A stretch of DNA of 41,014 nucleotides, taken from assembly GCF_002607855.1 (NCBI RefSeq), contig NZ_AWQQ01000002.1:1-41014 (forward strand). The letters run 5' to 3'. The stretch's first letter is position 1, and each line of letters starts with the position of its first letter. This document shows positions 1-7,114 of this stretch, piece by piece. The translations under genes were made by a program, and so were the position numbers. The stretch comes from Desulforamulus profundi (lineage in GTDB: Bacteria > Bacillota_B > Desulfotomaculia > Desulfotomaculales > Desulfotomaculaceae). The notes beneath the pieces are model-generated. The model saw nothing but the letters and a program-made list of their open reading frames with translations. It was not told the DNA's origin and made no database searches.

Positions 1-153
1 CTTCTGCCAGAGATCTTATTGCCTCTTTTTCCATTTAAGCAATTGATTTGGATGAATCCCATACTCTGAAGCAATCTGGGATATGGTTTTCTCTTCCTTG
101 AGAATTTCCAGTACAACCTTGGCTTTGAACTCCCCAGAATATGATTTTCTCAC
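1..153 (-). pseudogene. IS3-family transposase OrfA, frameshifted and cut by the window edge
   Basis: Read on the minus strand from GTG at 153, the product begins [14 protein letters not shown] and continues with a helix-turn-helix ([20 protein letters not shown]). This is the N-terminal DNA-binding half of an IS3-type OrfA (transposase HTH_8 family), which recognises the insertion sequence ends. The frame stops at 16, but adding one base to the T run at 26-30 (an A run on the coding strand) restores [11 protein letters not shown], the normal family continuation, which then runs off position 1. The break may be a real mutation or a sequencing undercall. OrfB, if present, lies outside the window. 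The HTH homology is clear by eye; the subgroup is not assigned. Confidence 0.75.
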
Positions 154-210
154 GGCAACGATCCACCTTAAATAAAGCTGTTTTTTTGTCTAGTTTTCTT
201 TATCCATTAT

Positions 211-391
211 ATGTCACGGTGGCCGGCATCGACAGCGACCCGGAGGCCTGCCAGGACTTTGAGGCATTGACCTATGGCCAGGCACATAAATGTCTGTCTT
301 TAACGCTTGGGAACTGAGCCACAGCAAGATCTGGGTGGTGCCGTTTAACATTGGGCCGGATGGAAAGATTGAAAGATTGAAGTACAATTGA
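211..391 (+). pseudogene. Remnant of an unrecognised gene (C-terminal fragment)
   Basis: A stretch richer in GC than its surroundings encodes VTVAGIDSDPEACQDFEALT and, after adding one base to the TTT at 299-301, continues as FNAWELSHSKIWVVPFNIGP and ends at TGA 389-391. There is no start codon or ribosome site, and the N-terminal part is missing, probably lost when the neighbouring insertion sequence arrived. I do not recognise the family. Coding character is inferred from the protein-like composition of the two adjoining frames. Confidence 0.4.
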
Positions 392-442
392 CTTGGGTAG
401 ATAGTTGAAGTTTGCTTTCTTTGAGCAGCATATACAAATAAA

Positions 443-473
443 TTGGAATTAATTAACAATAATTTAATATAAT
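443..473 (+). promoter_or_regulatory. Possible promoter for the 61-residue Cys protein
   Basis: A perfect -10 hexamer TATAAT lies at 468-473, 28 bases before the start codon at 502. The best -35 is TTGGAA at 443-448 with a long 19-base spacer, so the -10 carries the prediction. Confidence 0.35.
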
Positions 474-501
474 ACACTACTAAAAAAATGAGGGGATAAA
501 T

Positions 502-687
502 ATGGGAAAAATAATATTTGATCTTACAGCGATACACCCATGCTACCAAATTAAAGACTGTACTAACTGCCCATTTATTAACAGCAATATTGGATGTATA
601 AGTGCCTGCTATTTAGAGGAAGAAGAAAAATTTAACTTAACTAAAACGAAGGAGAAACCTGAAGATATTAATAAATGTCGAAATTAG
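502..687 (+). CDS. Small cysteine-rich protein of unknown function
   Basis: The 61-residue product is MGKIIFDLTAIHPCYQIKDC and onward. Its cysteines are arranged as C-x5-C-x2-C-x8-C-x3-C in the first 40 residues, followed by an acidic and lysine-rich tail, a pattern that suggests a small metal-binding or disulfide-bonded domain. A clear ribosome site (GAGGGG) precedes the ATG by seven bases and a TATAAT box lies upstream. No signal peptide or membrane segment is seen. It stands alone ahead of the unknown gene at 753, with a hairpin between them. I do not recognise a family. Confidence 0.55.
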   Translation: MGKIIFDLTAIHPCYQIKDCTNCPFINSNIGCISACYLEEEEKFNLTKTKEKPEDINKCRN

Positions 688-708
688 TCTAAAAATAATT
701 AAAAGAAA

Positions 709-742
709 CCTCCCATGTTTGTCGAAATTATATAATGGGAGG
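709..742 (+). promoter_or_regulatory. Hairpin that would hide the ribosome site of the next gene
   Basis: CCTCCCAT at 709-716 is perfectly complementary to ATGGGAGG at 735-742, with an 18-base loop. The right arm holds the GGGAGG Shine-Dalgarno of the gene starting at 753. The stem could terminate the upstream transcript, although the tail is only CGTTTTG, or block translation of the next gene. Confidence 0.45.
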
Positions 743-752
743 CGTTTTGTTA

Positions 753-1630
753 ATGGTACAAAATGATTCTTTAATAACCTTCAAAATGACCGGTACTCAG
801 TTTGAAGATGGGTTTAACCTATACTATATGCTTAAGGCATTAGGGGATTTCCATACCATAATTGATAAATCATATTTAACAATTAAAAACAAGAAAAAGA
901 TGTCTGAAAAAGATAGGGAAATATTAAGGCTGCGAGCTTTTTCTTTTGAGAAAGGTTCTTTTGTAACAAATCTGTCAATTGATATTTTAGCTGCAACGCA
1001 AGTTGTGTTACCTTACTTTCTTTCTTTAACACCTAAAGAAATATGGGAAATAGCTACACAGGGGTATAAATATTTGACCTTTGTATTAGAAGCTTTTTCT
1101 AGAAACGAAAAAGTCAGAATAGAATCAAGTGGACAAGATAATGTGGTTAATGTTATAAATGGGAGTGATAATCAAATAATACAAATACATGAACAGACAT
1201 TAGTTTTTGTACAAAGGGCTGTTGGTGACTATGAAAATCTTGTCAATAATATTAATCCTAAACATGGTATAAATCAAATCCAGGCATATCAAAAGAACTC
1301 TAACAGTAAAGGTATAAACATCACGGATTATGAAAAAAGCTTTTTCAAGGGAGGACGATTATAGAAAAGGAACCACTAACCTTTATTGGAATGGTGTTTC
1401 GAATTGATGGATTTGACTTTAAGGGACGTGTTAAAATAATAAAATCGGAAGATGAGTTTTTAGAAATTGGAAAAGATTATGACTATGAAATGATAAGTAA
1501 GTCAGAATTAGAGTATCTTACCTCAACATTTATGCAACCAAGAAAAATAACAGCAATAAAAGAACTAAATATTGATCCTGTTACCTTTAAGAAAAGCATT
1601 AAAAAGTTAAACATTATATCTATTGAATAA
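753..1630 (+). CDS. Unknown protein, single gene split by a frameshift
   Basis: ATG at 753 is preferred over the in-frame ATG at 735 because GGGAGG at 737-742 then sits ten bases upstream. The first frame stops at 1364 (204 residues). Adding one base to the TT at 1359-1360 joins it to the frame ending at 1630, giving about 292 residues with the junction reading KGGRFIEKEPLTFIGMVFRI. The joined C-terminal part (IGMVFRIDGFDFKGRVKI) looks like a small beta-rich domain, and the N-terminal part is mixed alpha/beta with a hydrophobic stretch near residues 80-110. No catalytic motif is recognised. It sits between the element edge and the recombinase. If the break is real, the second piece has no good start codon. 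Two separate genes remain possible. Confidence 0.55.
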
Positions 1631-1723
1631 TAATTGCCCAATAAGATGCATTATACGACAAACAACAGATCGACGACAATTCGTGAAAAATATGAAATAA
1701 ATATACATTACCCGAACAAAATG

Positions 1724-1745
1724 ACCCGGTTGCCCCGGGTTTTTA
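1724..1745 (+). terminator. Rho-independent terminator
   Basis: ACCCGG at 1724-1729 pairs with CCGGGT at 1735-1740 across a five-base loop and is followed by TTTTA. It closes the unknown gene unit ahead of the recombinase. The same ACCCGG...CCGGGT stem type recurs through the window. Confidence 0.6.
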
Positions 1746-1768
1746 CTTATTTTGAGGTGGTCTAACAC

Positions 1769-2649
1769 ATGAAAAATGGTTCGGGAAATACTTTACGTGA
1801 ATTTTTTCAAGAACTTTACTCCGGGGGTGCAGCACGGAGCACGGTGGACGCTTACCAGAAAGATATGGCCTATTTCAGTAAGTGGTATGTTGATACGTAT
1901 AGTAGAGAGCCACGCCCGGAGGATATAACCAGCATCGACCTCAGAGAGTACCAGGGATACATGCAGAACATTCAGGGCCTCAAGCCGCCACGGTCAACCG
2001 CCGTATGGCTGCCTTGGAGAAGTATATTAAGTGGGCGTACGGAAAAGGATATGTTGATCGGTTACCGGCTTTCCCAAAGATAGTGAGGGAGCAGAAAACA
2101 ACGCCAAAAGCACTGGATCGGCTGGAGCAGAACCGTCTACTCAGGGAAGCTGAACGACGTGGGAAAGTCAGAGATATTGCCTTGATCCGGCTGATGATGA
2201 GCTGCGGGTTGAGGGTAAGCGAAGTGGTAGCTATTCGTCTGACTGATCTGGACATAGGTGAACGTCACGGAATGGTTGCTGTTCGAGGAAAGGGTAACAA
2301 ATACCGGGAAGTACCAGTACCGCCGGAAGCGCGGAAAGCTATTAAGGAATGGATGACCGAGCGAACGAAAAAGTATCTTGCAAATGACTGGCTTTTTCCA
2401 AACAAGAAGGGTGGTCATATCACTACCAGAAATGCAGAAAAGGTAATCAAAAATATTGGTAAATTTGCTGGACTTAACATACACCCGCATGTTTTGCGCC
2501 ACACGGCGGCAACCAACATGGTACGAACTGGCGCCGATCTAGTGACGGTGGCACAAATACTCGGACACGCCGACCTGAATACTACAGCAATATATACGAA
2601 ACCAGATAGAAAGACAATGACGAAGGCACTGGAAAAAGGAGAGATTTAA
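1769..2649 (+). CDS. Tyrosine recombinase/integrase, frameshifted
   Basis: Site-specific recombinase of the phage integrase family, expected to integrate or excise the element. The N-terminal SAM-like core-binding domain (LREFFQELYSGGAARSTVDA) is in one frame from ATG 1769 and the catalytic domain is in another, open to 2649. Adding one base near AAG 1982-1984 gives GLKAATVNRRMAALEKYIKWA, the normal junction, and a protein of about 293 residues, usual for XerC/D-like recombinases. All catalytic residues are visible: R in CGLRVSEV, K in RGKGNKYREVP, H-x-x-R in HVLRHTAATN, H in ILGHADLNTT and the nucleophile Y in AIYTKPD. The ribosome site is GAGGTGG. The active site is intact, so the protein would work if the frameshift is a sequencing error. 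Confidence 0.88.
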
Positions 2650-2668
2650 ACATGGTGAGGTGATGAAA

Positions 2669-3478
2669 ATGAATATTGCACCAGTGTTAAAATATCCAGG
2701 ATCAAAGTGGAAACTGGCGGATTGGATTGTTAGTCATTTACCAAAGCACACTACGTACTTGGAGCCTTTTTTCGGGAGTGGGGCTATTTTTTTTAATAAG
2801 ATTCCCAGTAAAGTGGAGACTATAAACGATATTGACGGTAATGTGGTCAATTTATTCAGAGTGATTCGTGAAAAGCCAGAGGAACTGGCTAGGTTAGTTG
2901 AGTTTACGCCTTGGGCTAGAGATGAGTATTATTTGTCATATGAAAAGTCAGGTGACTTATTGGAGGATGCCCGGAGATTTTTAGTTAGATGTTGGCAAGC
3001 ATGGGGTGTGTCAACTAACCGAAAAACTGGTTGGAGAAGTGATATTAAAGGACGTAGTGATTCAGGATATAGTTGCCCAAAGCAATGGACATCGGTGCCA
3101 CAGAGGATAATCCAGTGTGCTAATAGATTGCGACAAGCCCAGATTGAAAATGAACATTTCTCCAAATTAATACCTCGATATGCTTTACCAAATGTTCTTA
3201 TTTATTGCGATCCTCCGTATCCAGTGTCAACTAAATCTCAAAAGTTATATGCTCATGAAATGACAGATACCGAACATCTAAATCTCTTAGACTTACTGGA
3301 CAGGCACCCCGGTCCAGTTTTATTAAGCGGCTACGCCTGTCACCTCTATGACACCCGGTTACAGCATTGGGAACGGCGAACGACAAAGGCATTAGCCGAA
3401 GGTGGACGGGAGCGGGAGGAGATTCTCTGGATTAACCCAATTGCAGCAGAAGAAGTCTGTGGATTGAGATTGTTTTAG
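2669..3478 (+). CDS. dam: DNA adenine (N6) methyltransferase, Dam/D12 class
   Basis: Transfers a methyl group from S-adenosylmethionine to adenine N6 in DNA. The N-terminal VLKYPGSKWKLADWI is the D12-class PGSK signature, LEPFFGSGAIFF is the cofactor-binding motif I, and VLIYCDPPYP near residue 180 is catalytic motif IV (DPPY). Length (about 270 residues) fits phage and element-borne Dam proteins. Two start codons compete: ATG 2663 lies too close to GTGAGGTG, so ATG 2669 is preferred. It follows the recombinase by 19 bases and probably shares its transcript. No restriction partner is nearby, so it is more likely a solitary, protective or regulatory methylase. The target sequence cannot be read from here. 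Confidence 0.9.
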   Translation: MNIAPVLKYPGSKWKLADWIVSHLPKHTTYLEPFFGSGAIFFNKIPSKVETINDIDGNVVNLFRVIREKPEELARLVEFTPWARDEYYLSYEKSGDLLEDARRFLVRCWQAWGVSTNRKTGWRSDIKGRSDSGYSCPKQWTSVPQRIIQCANRLRQAQIENEHFSKLIPRYALPNVLIYCDPPYPVSTKSQKLYAHEMTDTEHLNLLDLLDRHPGPVLLSGYACHLYDTRLQHWERRTTKALAEGGREREEILWINPIAAEEVCGLRLF

Positions 3479-3505
3479 AGCTTATAACAATTATGATGCA
3501 AAAAT

Positions 3506-3526
3506 CCTACAATATGTAGGTTTTTT
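3506..3526 (+). terminator. Rho-independent terminator after the methyltransferase
   Basis: CCTACA at 3506-3511 pairs perfectly with TGTAGG at 3515-3520 and is followed by six T residues. Confidence 0.75.
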
Positions 3527-3539
3527 ATTTTTAAGGATA

Positions 3540-3619
3540 CCTGCCGGCGGGAGGGCGGCAGGTTGCGGAAATACCTCCCCAAAGTCCCGCATAGGTCGAG
3601 TGCGGGGCTTTTATTTTTT
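3540..3619 (+). terminator. Double hairpin leader/terminator ahead of the secretion operon
   Basis: CCTGCC near 3540 pairs with GGCAGG near 3562, and a second stem GTCCCGCA (3584-3591) pairs with TGCGGGGC (3601-3608) followed by TTTTATTTTTT. It sits just upstream of the first secretion-operon gene and could be a terminator or attenuator. I found no convincing sigma-A promoter between it and 3649. Confidence 0.5.
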
Positions 3620-3648
3620 AGAAAGACGTAAAGAAAGGTGGTGGAAAA

Positions 3649-3804
3649 ATGAAAAGTAAGCGTAAATCAGCTATATCCCTGGAAAGAAGGCTAGAAACAA
3701 CAAAGTGTATCATTTGTGGCAAATCCAGCGACAACGGAAAATTCATGTGCCGCCGTTGCGCGGAAGAAATCCGGTTGGAACAAGATAAGGCACAGGCAAT
3801 GTAG
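3649..3804 (+). CDS. Small zinc-ribbon-like protein
   Basis: A 51-residue product (MKSKRKSAISLERRLETTKC...) with two cysteine pairs, C-x2-C in TKCIICGKS and C-x2-C in FMCRRCAEE. The arrangement is typical of a one-zinc ribbon. The N-terminus is basic and the C-terminus is charged. GGTGG stands eight bases before the ATG. It is the first gene of the secretion operon, 18 bases ahead of the next start, and could be a small DNA-binding regulator or relaxosome accessory, though nothing shows that directly. Confidence 0.6.
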   Translation: MKSKRKSAISLERRLETTKCIICGKSSDNGKFMCRRCAEEIRLEQDKAQAM

Positions 3805-3822
3805 TTGGGAAGGGGTGAGAAG

Positions 3823-4197
3823 GTGAGAATAAAATATTCCCTGATCCTGGTTTTATTCATCATGACTGCAGTACTAACAGAGTTTACAGGGGTTGCCCTG
3901 GCTGCCGAAACCAGCCCGGCGGGCATACAACCGGTAAGCCCAACGGAATTTGCCGGAAAAATAGACAGCGCAGCCAAAAGTGCATACAAAACCGCTGAAC
4001 CGGTAATTGATACTATTGCTTCACTGGTATTCTCTTGTACAGGCATTGCCGCATTTTTTGTATTGTTTGCCGGCATGGCTCTGTTTAAAAGAGTAATTGC
4101 ATCATTACTGACAGCCGGCTTTGGGCTTTTAGTATACTATGGCACACCTTTAATCATAGGGGTTATTAAAGGTATTGCTTTAAAATTAGTTAACTAG
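3823..4197 (+). CDS. VirB2/TrbC-like membrane protein (pilin-type subunit)
   Basis: GTG at 3823 is chosen because AAGGGG lies seven bases upstream; longer in-frame starts lack a site. The product (about 124 residues) has a signal peptide ending near VALAAE, a short polar segment and two membrane helices (ASLVFSCTGIAAFFVLFAGM and SLLTAGFGLLVYYGTPLIIG). This is the layout of TrbC/VirB2 subunits that form the secretion-channel pilus or its Gram-positive equivalent. The next gene has the same layout, so the operon carries two such subunits in tandem. The family assignment rests on topology and context only. Confidence 0.6.
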   Translation: MRIKYSLILVLFIMTAVLTEFTGVALAAETSPAGIQPVSPTEFAGKIDSAAKSAYKTAEPVIDTIASLVFSCTGIAAFFVLFAGMALFKRVIASLLTAGFGLLVYYGTPLIIGVIKGIALKLVN

Positions 4198-4209
4198 GAG
4201 GAAACAAAA

Positions 4210-4560
4210 GTGAAAATAATAAGACAAGCAATAATGAGTGTTATGATGCTTACCGGACTAGCCAATGCCGCCTGGGCAGCAGGAACAGGAACAGGGGGCA
4301 TCACTACTCAAACAGCGGATCAATTGTCAAGTAAAATCGTTGCCTGGGCCAACAGCATAATTCAACCCCTTGGGGCAGCTATAATTTTCATCTCTATTGC
4401 TTTTGCGGCCATCAAAATAATTATTACAGCTAATAAACCGGAGGAACGAGCCAAAGCCATGTCCGCCCTGCCATACATTTTGATTGGCGGTGTGGGTTTG
4501 GGTGCAATAATGCTGTTTGCCGGTTTTGTCATTGGTTCCGGCCAGGAGCTGGCTAAATAA
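4210..4560 (+). CDS. TrbC/VirB2-family conjugation protein
   Basis: The GTG start at 4210 follows AGGAGG by about eight bases. The 116-residue product has a signal peptide (MSVMMLTGLANAAWAAG), then two helices: IIQPLGAAIIFISIAFAAIK, and IGGVGLGAIMLFAGFVIGSG near the C-terminus, with a basic loop between them (ANKPEERAKAM). This fits the TrbC/VirB2 family seen upstream of PrgI and VirB4 in Gram-positive conjugative elements. The stop overlaps the next start (TAATG), showing translational coupling to the PrgI-like gene. Confidence 0.72.
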   Translation: MKIIRQAIMSVMMLTGLANAAWAAGTGTGGITTQTADQLSSKIVAWANSIIQPLGAAIIFISIAFAAIKIIITANKPEERAKAMSALPYILIGGVGLGAIMLFAGFVIGSGQELAK

Positions 4561-4853
4561 TGCGAGTATACCCGGTACCGGTCCAACTGGATCAAGAAGA
4601 AAAGGTCATTGGTGGATATTTAACGTTAAGACAACTTCTTTACCTTATTCTTGGGGCAGTCATAGGGTGTGGAACGGCATTAACATTTAATCTACCATTA
4701 ATAACAAAATTGATAATAGCAGCAGGTGGATTAACCATAGGTATAATTCTGGCATTTATTCCTGCAGAAAAAACAACCCTAGACATCTACCTACTACGAT
4801 GGATAATGTGGACAGTAAAAAAACGAAAATACTACTTAGGTGGTGATTCCTAA
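4560..4853 (+). CDS. PrgI-family (VirB3-like) conjugation membrane protein
   Basis: The 97-residue protein starts MRVYPVPVQLDQEEKVIGGY, the PrgI-family opening, followed by LTLRQLLYLILGAVIGCGTA and a second membrane segment (LIIAAGGLTIGIILAFIP), and ends with a basic tail. PrgI/VirB3-like proteins sit in the membrane beside the VirB4 ATPase. The ATG overlaps the stop of the gene before. No separate ribosome site is needed because translation appears coupled. Confidence 0.82.
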   Translation: MRVYPVPVQLDQEEKVIGGYLTLRQLLYLILGAVIGCGTALTFNLPLITKLIIAAGGLTIGIILAFIPAEKTTLDIYLLRWIMWTVKKRKYYLGGDS

Positions 4854-4861
4854 TAAATTGG

Positions 4862-5578
4862 TTGACAATCGCATTATTGGTAATGTCGCTATTAACCGGG
4901 TTGGGAACCTGGCTGTATTTGCGACTTACCAAGGTGAAACATAAAGGGCAAAGTTTTAAAAAAGAAAGTCCGGGCAGCAAACAGAAAAAAAACCTAAAAA
5001 TTTTTTTAAACATAAAGGACATTCAAAGAGGTATCGTCACATTAAACGGGGATCGCTACAGGTTAATTCTGCGTGTAACAGCCCAGGACTTTTACCTGCT
5101 GTCGGAAATTGAACAGAATAACGCTGAAGATATGATAGCAAGCGCCCTACGAGGTTTAGAATTTCCGGTACAAATATTGATGACATCAGAAGCACTGGAT
5201 ACACGTAAAGCAGTACAGGCACTAAAAAACAATGCGGCAACATTGCCTGAAAAAATAAGGGAACACGCCTTGGAAAGGGCCATCTATTTAGAAAACCTGC
5301 AGCAGCAGAGAGCCGTAACCGCCCGGCGGGCATACTTAGTCATACCTTTTGACACAGTAAAGGGCCTGGATTACGCACGGGCAGAACTATATGCTAGGGC
5401 AGGTTCCCTGATGGATGCTTTAAGCAGAGCCAAAATGACAGCCGAGCCACTTGATACCGGAGGCGTGTGTGATCTACTTTCACACCTTCTTAACCGGGGT
5501 CGTACTTGGCGGCCGTCAGAGGCAGGGGAAAAAGGGGTCATATCTTTATTTACCATATCAGATAAAGAATCGGCATAA
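4862..5578 (+). CDS. Membrane-anchored VirB4 N-domain-like protein
   Basis: One N-terminal membrane helix (ALLVMSLLTGLGTWLYLRL) and a lysine-rich linker precede a soluble domain (LNIKDIQRGIVTLNGDRYRL...). That domain resembles the N-terminal, ATPase-free part of VirB4/TraC proteins, which many Firmicutes elements encode as a separate gene between PrgI and VirB4. It probably couples the ATPase to the channel. There is no Walker motif. TTG at 4862 is the first NTG, but AGGTGG near 4838-4843 is better spaced for ATA at 4853 (reading INWLTIALLV). VirB4 would normally follow at once; here the DUF488 cargo intervenes. Confidence 0.65.
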   Translation: MTIALLVMSLLTGLGTWLYLRLTKVKHKGQSFKKESPGSKQKKNLKIFLNIKDIQRGIVTLNGDRYRLILRVTAQDFYLLSEIEQNNAEDMIASALRGLEFPVQILMTSEALDTRKAVQALKNNAATLPEKIREHALERAIYLENLQQQRAVTARRAYLVIPFDTVKGLDYARAELYARAGSLMDALSRAKMTAEPLDTGGVCDLLSHLLNRGRTWRPSEAGEKGVISLFTISDKESA

Positions 5579-5629
5579 ATCTTTATTGTTGATGCTTTCT
5601 AACTTGTGTAAAGACATTAAAAGGCTAAA

Positions 5630-5660
5630 ATACCCCGGCTTAAAACTGGGGTATTTCTTA
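5630..5660 (+). terminator. Rho-independent terminator inside the secretion operon
   Basis: ATACCCC at 5630-5636 pairs with GGGGTAT at 5648-5654 and is followed by TTCTTAT. It separates the first part of the secretion operon from the cargo genes. Confidence 0.6.
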
Positions 5661-5767
5661 TAAATATAATTCTTGACTTAGGTGTTGGATTATGGGTGGA
5701 TGGAAATAGAAAACCCAGCGGGAGTGTGGGGTTGTTATTTATTGCAATTTTTAATTATATCATATTC

Positions 5768-5796
5768 TTGTCCTTTTTTCCAGTATTTGCTATAAT
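5768..5796 (+). promoter_or_regulatory. Sigma-A promoter of the DUF488 cargo
   Basis: TTGTCC at 5768-5773 and a perfect TATAAT at 5791-5796 are separated by 17 bases. The start codon is at 5815 and the Shine-Dalgarno (GGAGGTG) begins near 5803, so the expected leader is extremely short and starts close to the ribosome site. Confidence 0.65.
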
Positions 5797-5814
5797 ATTA
5801 CTGGAGGTGCTATC

Positions 5815-6255
5815 ATGACTTCACTTTTTACTATAGGGTACGAAGGGATTGGGGTTGAAGATTTTATAGAAACCCTAAAACAACATGGGATAACTCTTGT
5901 GATTGACGTAAGAGAAAAACCATTAAGTAGAAAAAAAGGCTTTTCAAAGAACTCTTTAAGCAGTATTCTAAATATTAATAATATAAAATACATTCATATG
6001 GGTACTCTTGGGTCTCCTTCTAGTATAAGGGATGAACTTCATGAAACAAATAATTATCCATTATTCTTTAGAAAATATTTAAGCCATTTAATTGGGCAAT
6101 CAGGTACTATAAAAGCATTAATTAGCAAGGCTAACAGTCAAAAGGGTACCTGTTTACTATGTTTTGAAAAAGACCCTTTAAAATGTCATCGCAACGTGAT
6201 AACTGATTATTTACAAGCTATGTATCCGGATGAAGTTAAGGTGGAACATTTATGA
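5815..6255 (+). CDS. DUF488 domain protein
   Basis: The 146-residue product starts SLFTIGYEGIGVEDFIETL and contains VIDVREKPLSRKKGFSKN and the C-terminal CFEKDPLKCHRNVITDYL. These are the signature blocks of DUF488 (GYEG; DVR; C-x-E...CHR). The biochemical role of the family is not settled; conserved Cys, Arg and His suggest a nucleic-acid or nucleotide-related activity. It has its own promoter and GGAGGTG site. Its stop overlaps the next start by four bases (ATGA), so the two act as one unit. Base composition is more AT-rich than the flanking secretion genes, which indicates acquired cargo. Confidence 0.85.
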   Translation: MTSLFTIGYEGIGVEDFIETLKQHGITLVIDVREKPLSRKKGFSKNSLSSILNINNIKYIHMGTLGSPSSIRDELHETNNYPLFFRKYLSHLIGQSGTIKALISKANSQKGTCLLCFEKDPLKCHRNVITDYLQAMYPDEVKVEHL

Positions 6256-7031
6256 GTTCTATTATAAGACCTGAATGGGTTAAGAAACGGGTTTTAATAG
6301 TTGTTAAGACTTACCCAAACCCCAGCATGCAGTATCAAGAAACCGTTTGCACTGCTGGCATAACTGATAATGGCAATTGGATTAGGCTCTATCCTGTAAC
6401 ATACAGACATTTACCATATGATCAACAATATAAAAAGTATGATTGGATAGAACTAAAAACTAGAAGAAGAACCAAAGACTATAGGATTGAAAGTCATACA
6501 CCAGATATAGATTCAATCAAGGTTGTTGGCAATTGCTCAACAAAGAATAAATGGGCTGAAAGGAAAGAAATCGTTCTACCTTTAGTAAAAAAATCTCTTG
6601 AAGAAATAATTTCACTTTATGACAGTAAAGGGGTTTCTTTGGGAATTTTTAAACCAAAAGAGATCCTTGATTTTTACTGGAAAGAAGATGACCAACATTG
6701 GTCCCCAAAACACGAAGCCGTACTGAATGAAATTAGGCTATTTGGTTCAACCCCTAAGAGACTTGAAAAAATACCCTGGCAGTTTAGGTATAAATTTATG
6801 TGCAATGACCCACGCTGTAGCGGTCATGATCTTTCAATAATTGACTGGGAAATATATCAAGCTTATAGAAAGTGGCGCTATCAATATGATAGATGTACAC
6901 TTATGCAAAAGATTAAAGAACAATGGTTAGGCAAAATTTGTTCACCAAATCGTGATACATATTTTATTGTAGGTAACAAATTTAGAACAAAAAGTTTCAT
7001 GGTGTTAGGAGTTTTTTATCCACCAAAATAA
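6252..7031 (+). CDS. Unknown protein coupled to DUF488
   Basis: A 259-residue soluble protein starting MSSIIRPEWVKKRVLIVVKT, with an early block PSMQYQETVCTAGITDNGNW and then WIRLYPVTYRHLPYDQQYKK. A later C-x4-C-x2-H knuckle (MCNDPRCSGHDLSIIDWEIY) looks metal-binding or nucleic-acid-binding. Its start overlaps the DUF488 stop, so the products are probably made in fixed ratio. I have no named family to offer. The pairing, the private promoter and the terminator behind it suggest a mobile two-gene defence or stress cargo, which is inference from context only. Confidence 0.7.
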   Translation: MSSIIRPEWVKKRVLIVVKTYPNPSMQYQETVCTAGITDNGNWIRLYPVTYRHLPYDQQYKKYDWIELKTRRRTKDYRIESHTPDIDSIKVVGNCSTKNKWAERKEIVLPLVKKSLEEIISLYDSKGVSLGIFKPKEILDFYWKEDDQHWSPKHEAVLNEIRLFGSTPKRLEKIPWQFRYKFMCNDPRCSGHDLSIIDWEIYQAYRKWRYQYDRCTLMQKIKEQWLGKICSPNRDTYFIVGNKFRTKSFMVLGVFYPPK

Positions 7032-7053
7032 ACACCCCGGGGTTGGGTGTTTA
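7030..7053 (+). terminator. Terminator of the DUF488 cargo
   Basis: AAACACCC at 7030-7037 pairs with GGGTGTTT at 7045-7052. The T tract is short. Confidence 0.5.
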
Positions 7054-7064
7054 TTGCTTATAAA

Positions 7065-7099
7065 AACACCCGGGCAGCTTCCGGGTGTTCTTTTTATTT
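7065..7099 (+). terminator. Second terminator, just before VirB4
   Basis: AACACCCGG at 7065-7073 pairs perfectly with CCGGGTGTT at 7081-7089, followed by CTTTTTATTT. Lying directly before virB4, it implies that the ATPase gene needs its own promoter or read-through. Confidence 0.65.
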
Positions 7100-7114
7100 C
7101 TTGAGGTGAAAAAC

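Noticed and set aside
1334..1364. Programmed minus-one frameshift joining the two halves of the unknown gene
   Set aside because: The A run at 1334-1339 is not in the right phase for a slippery heptamer, and one missing T at 1359-1360 explains the break in the same way as the other genes.
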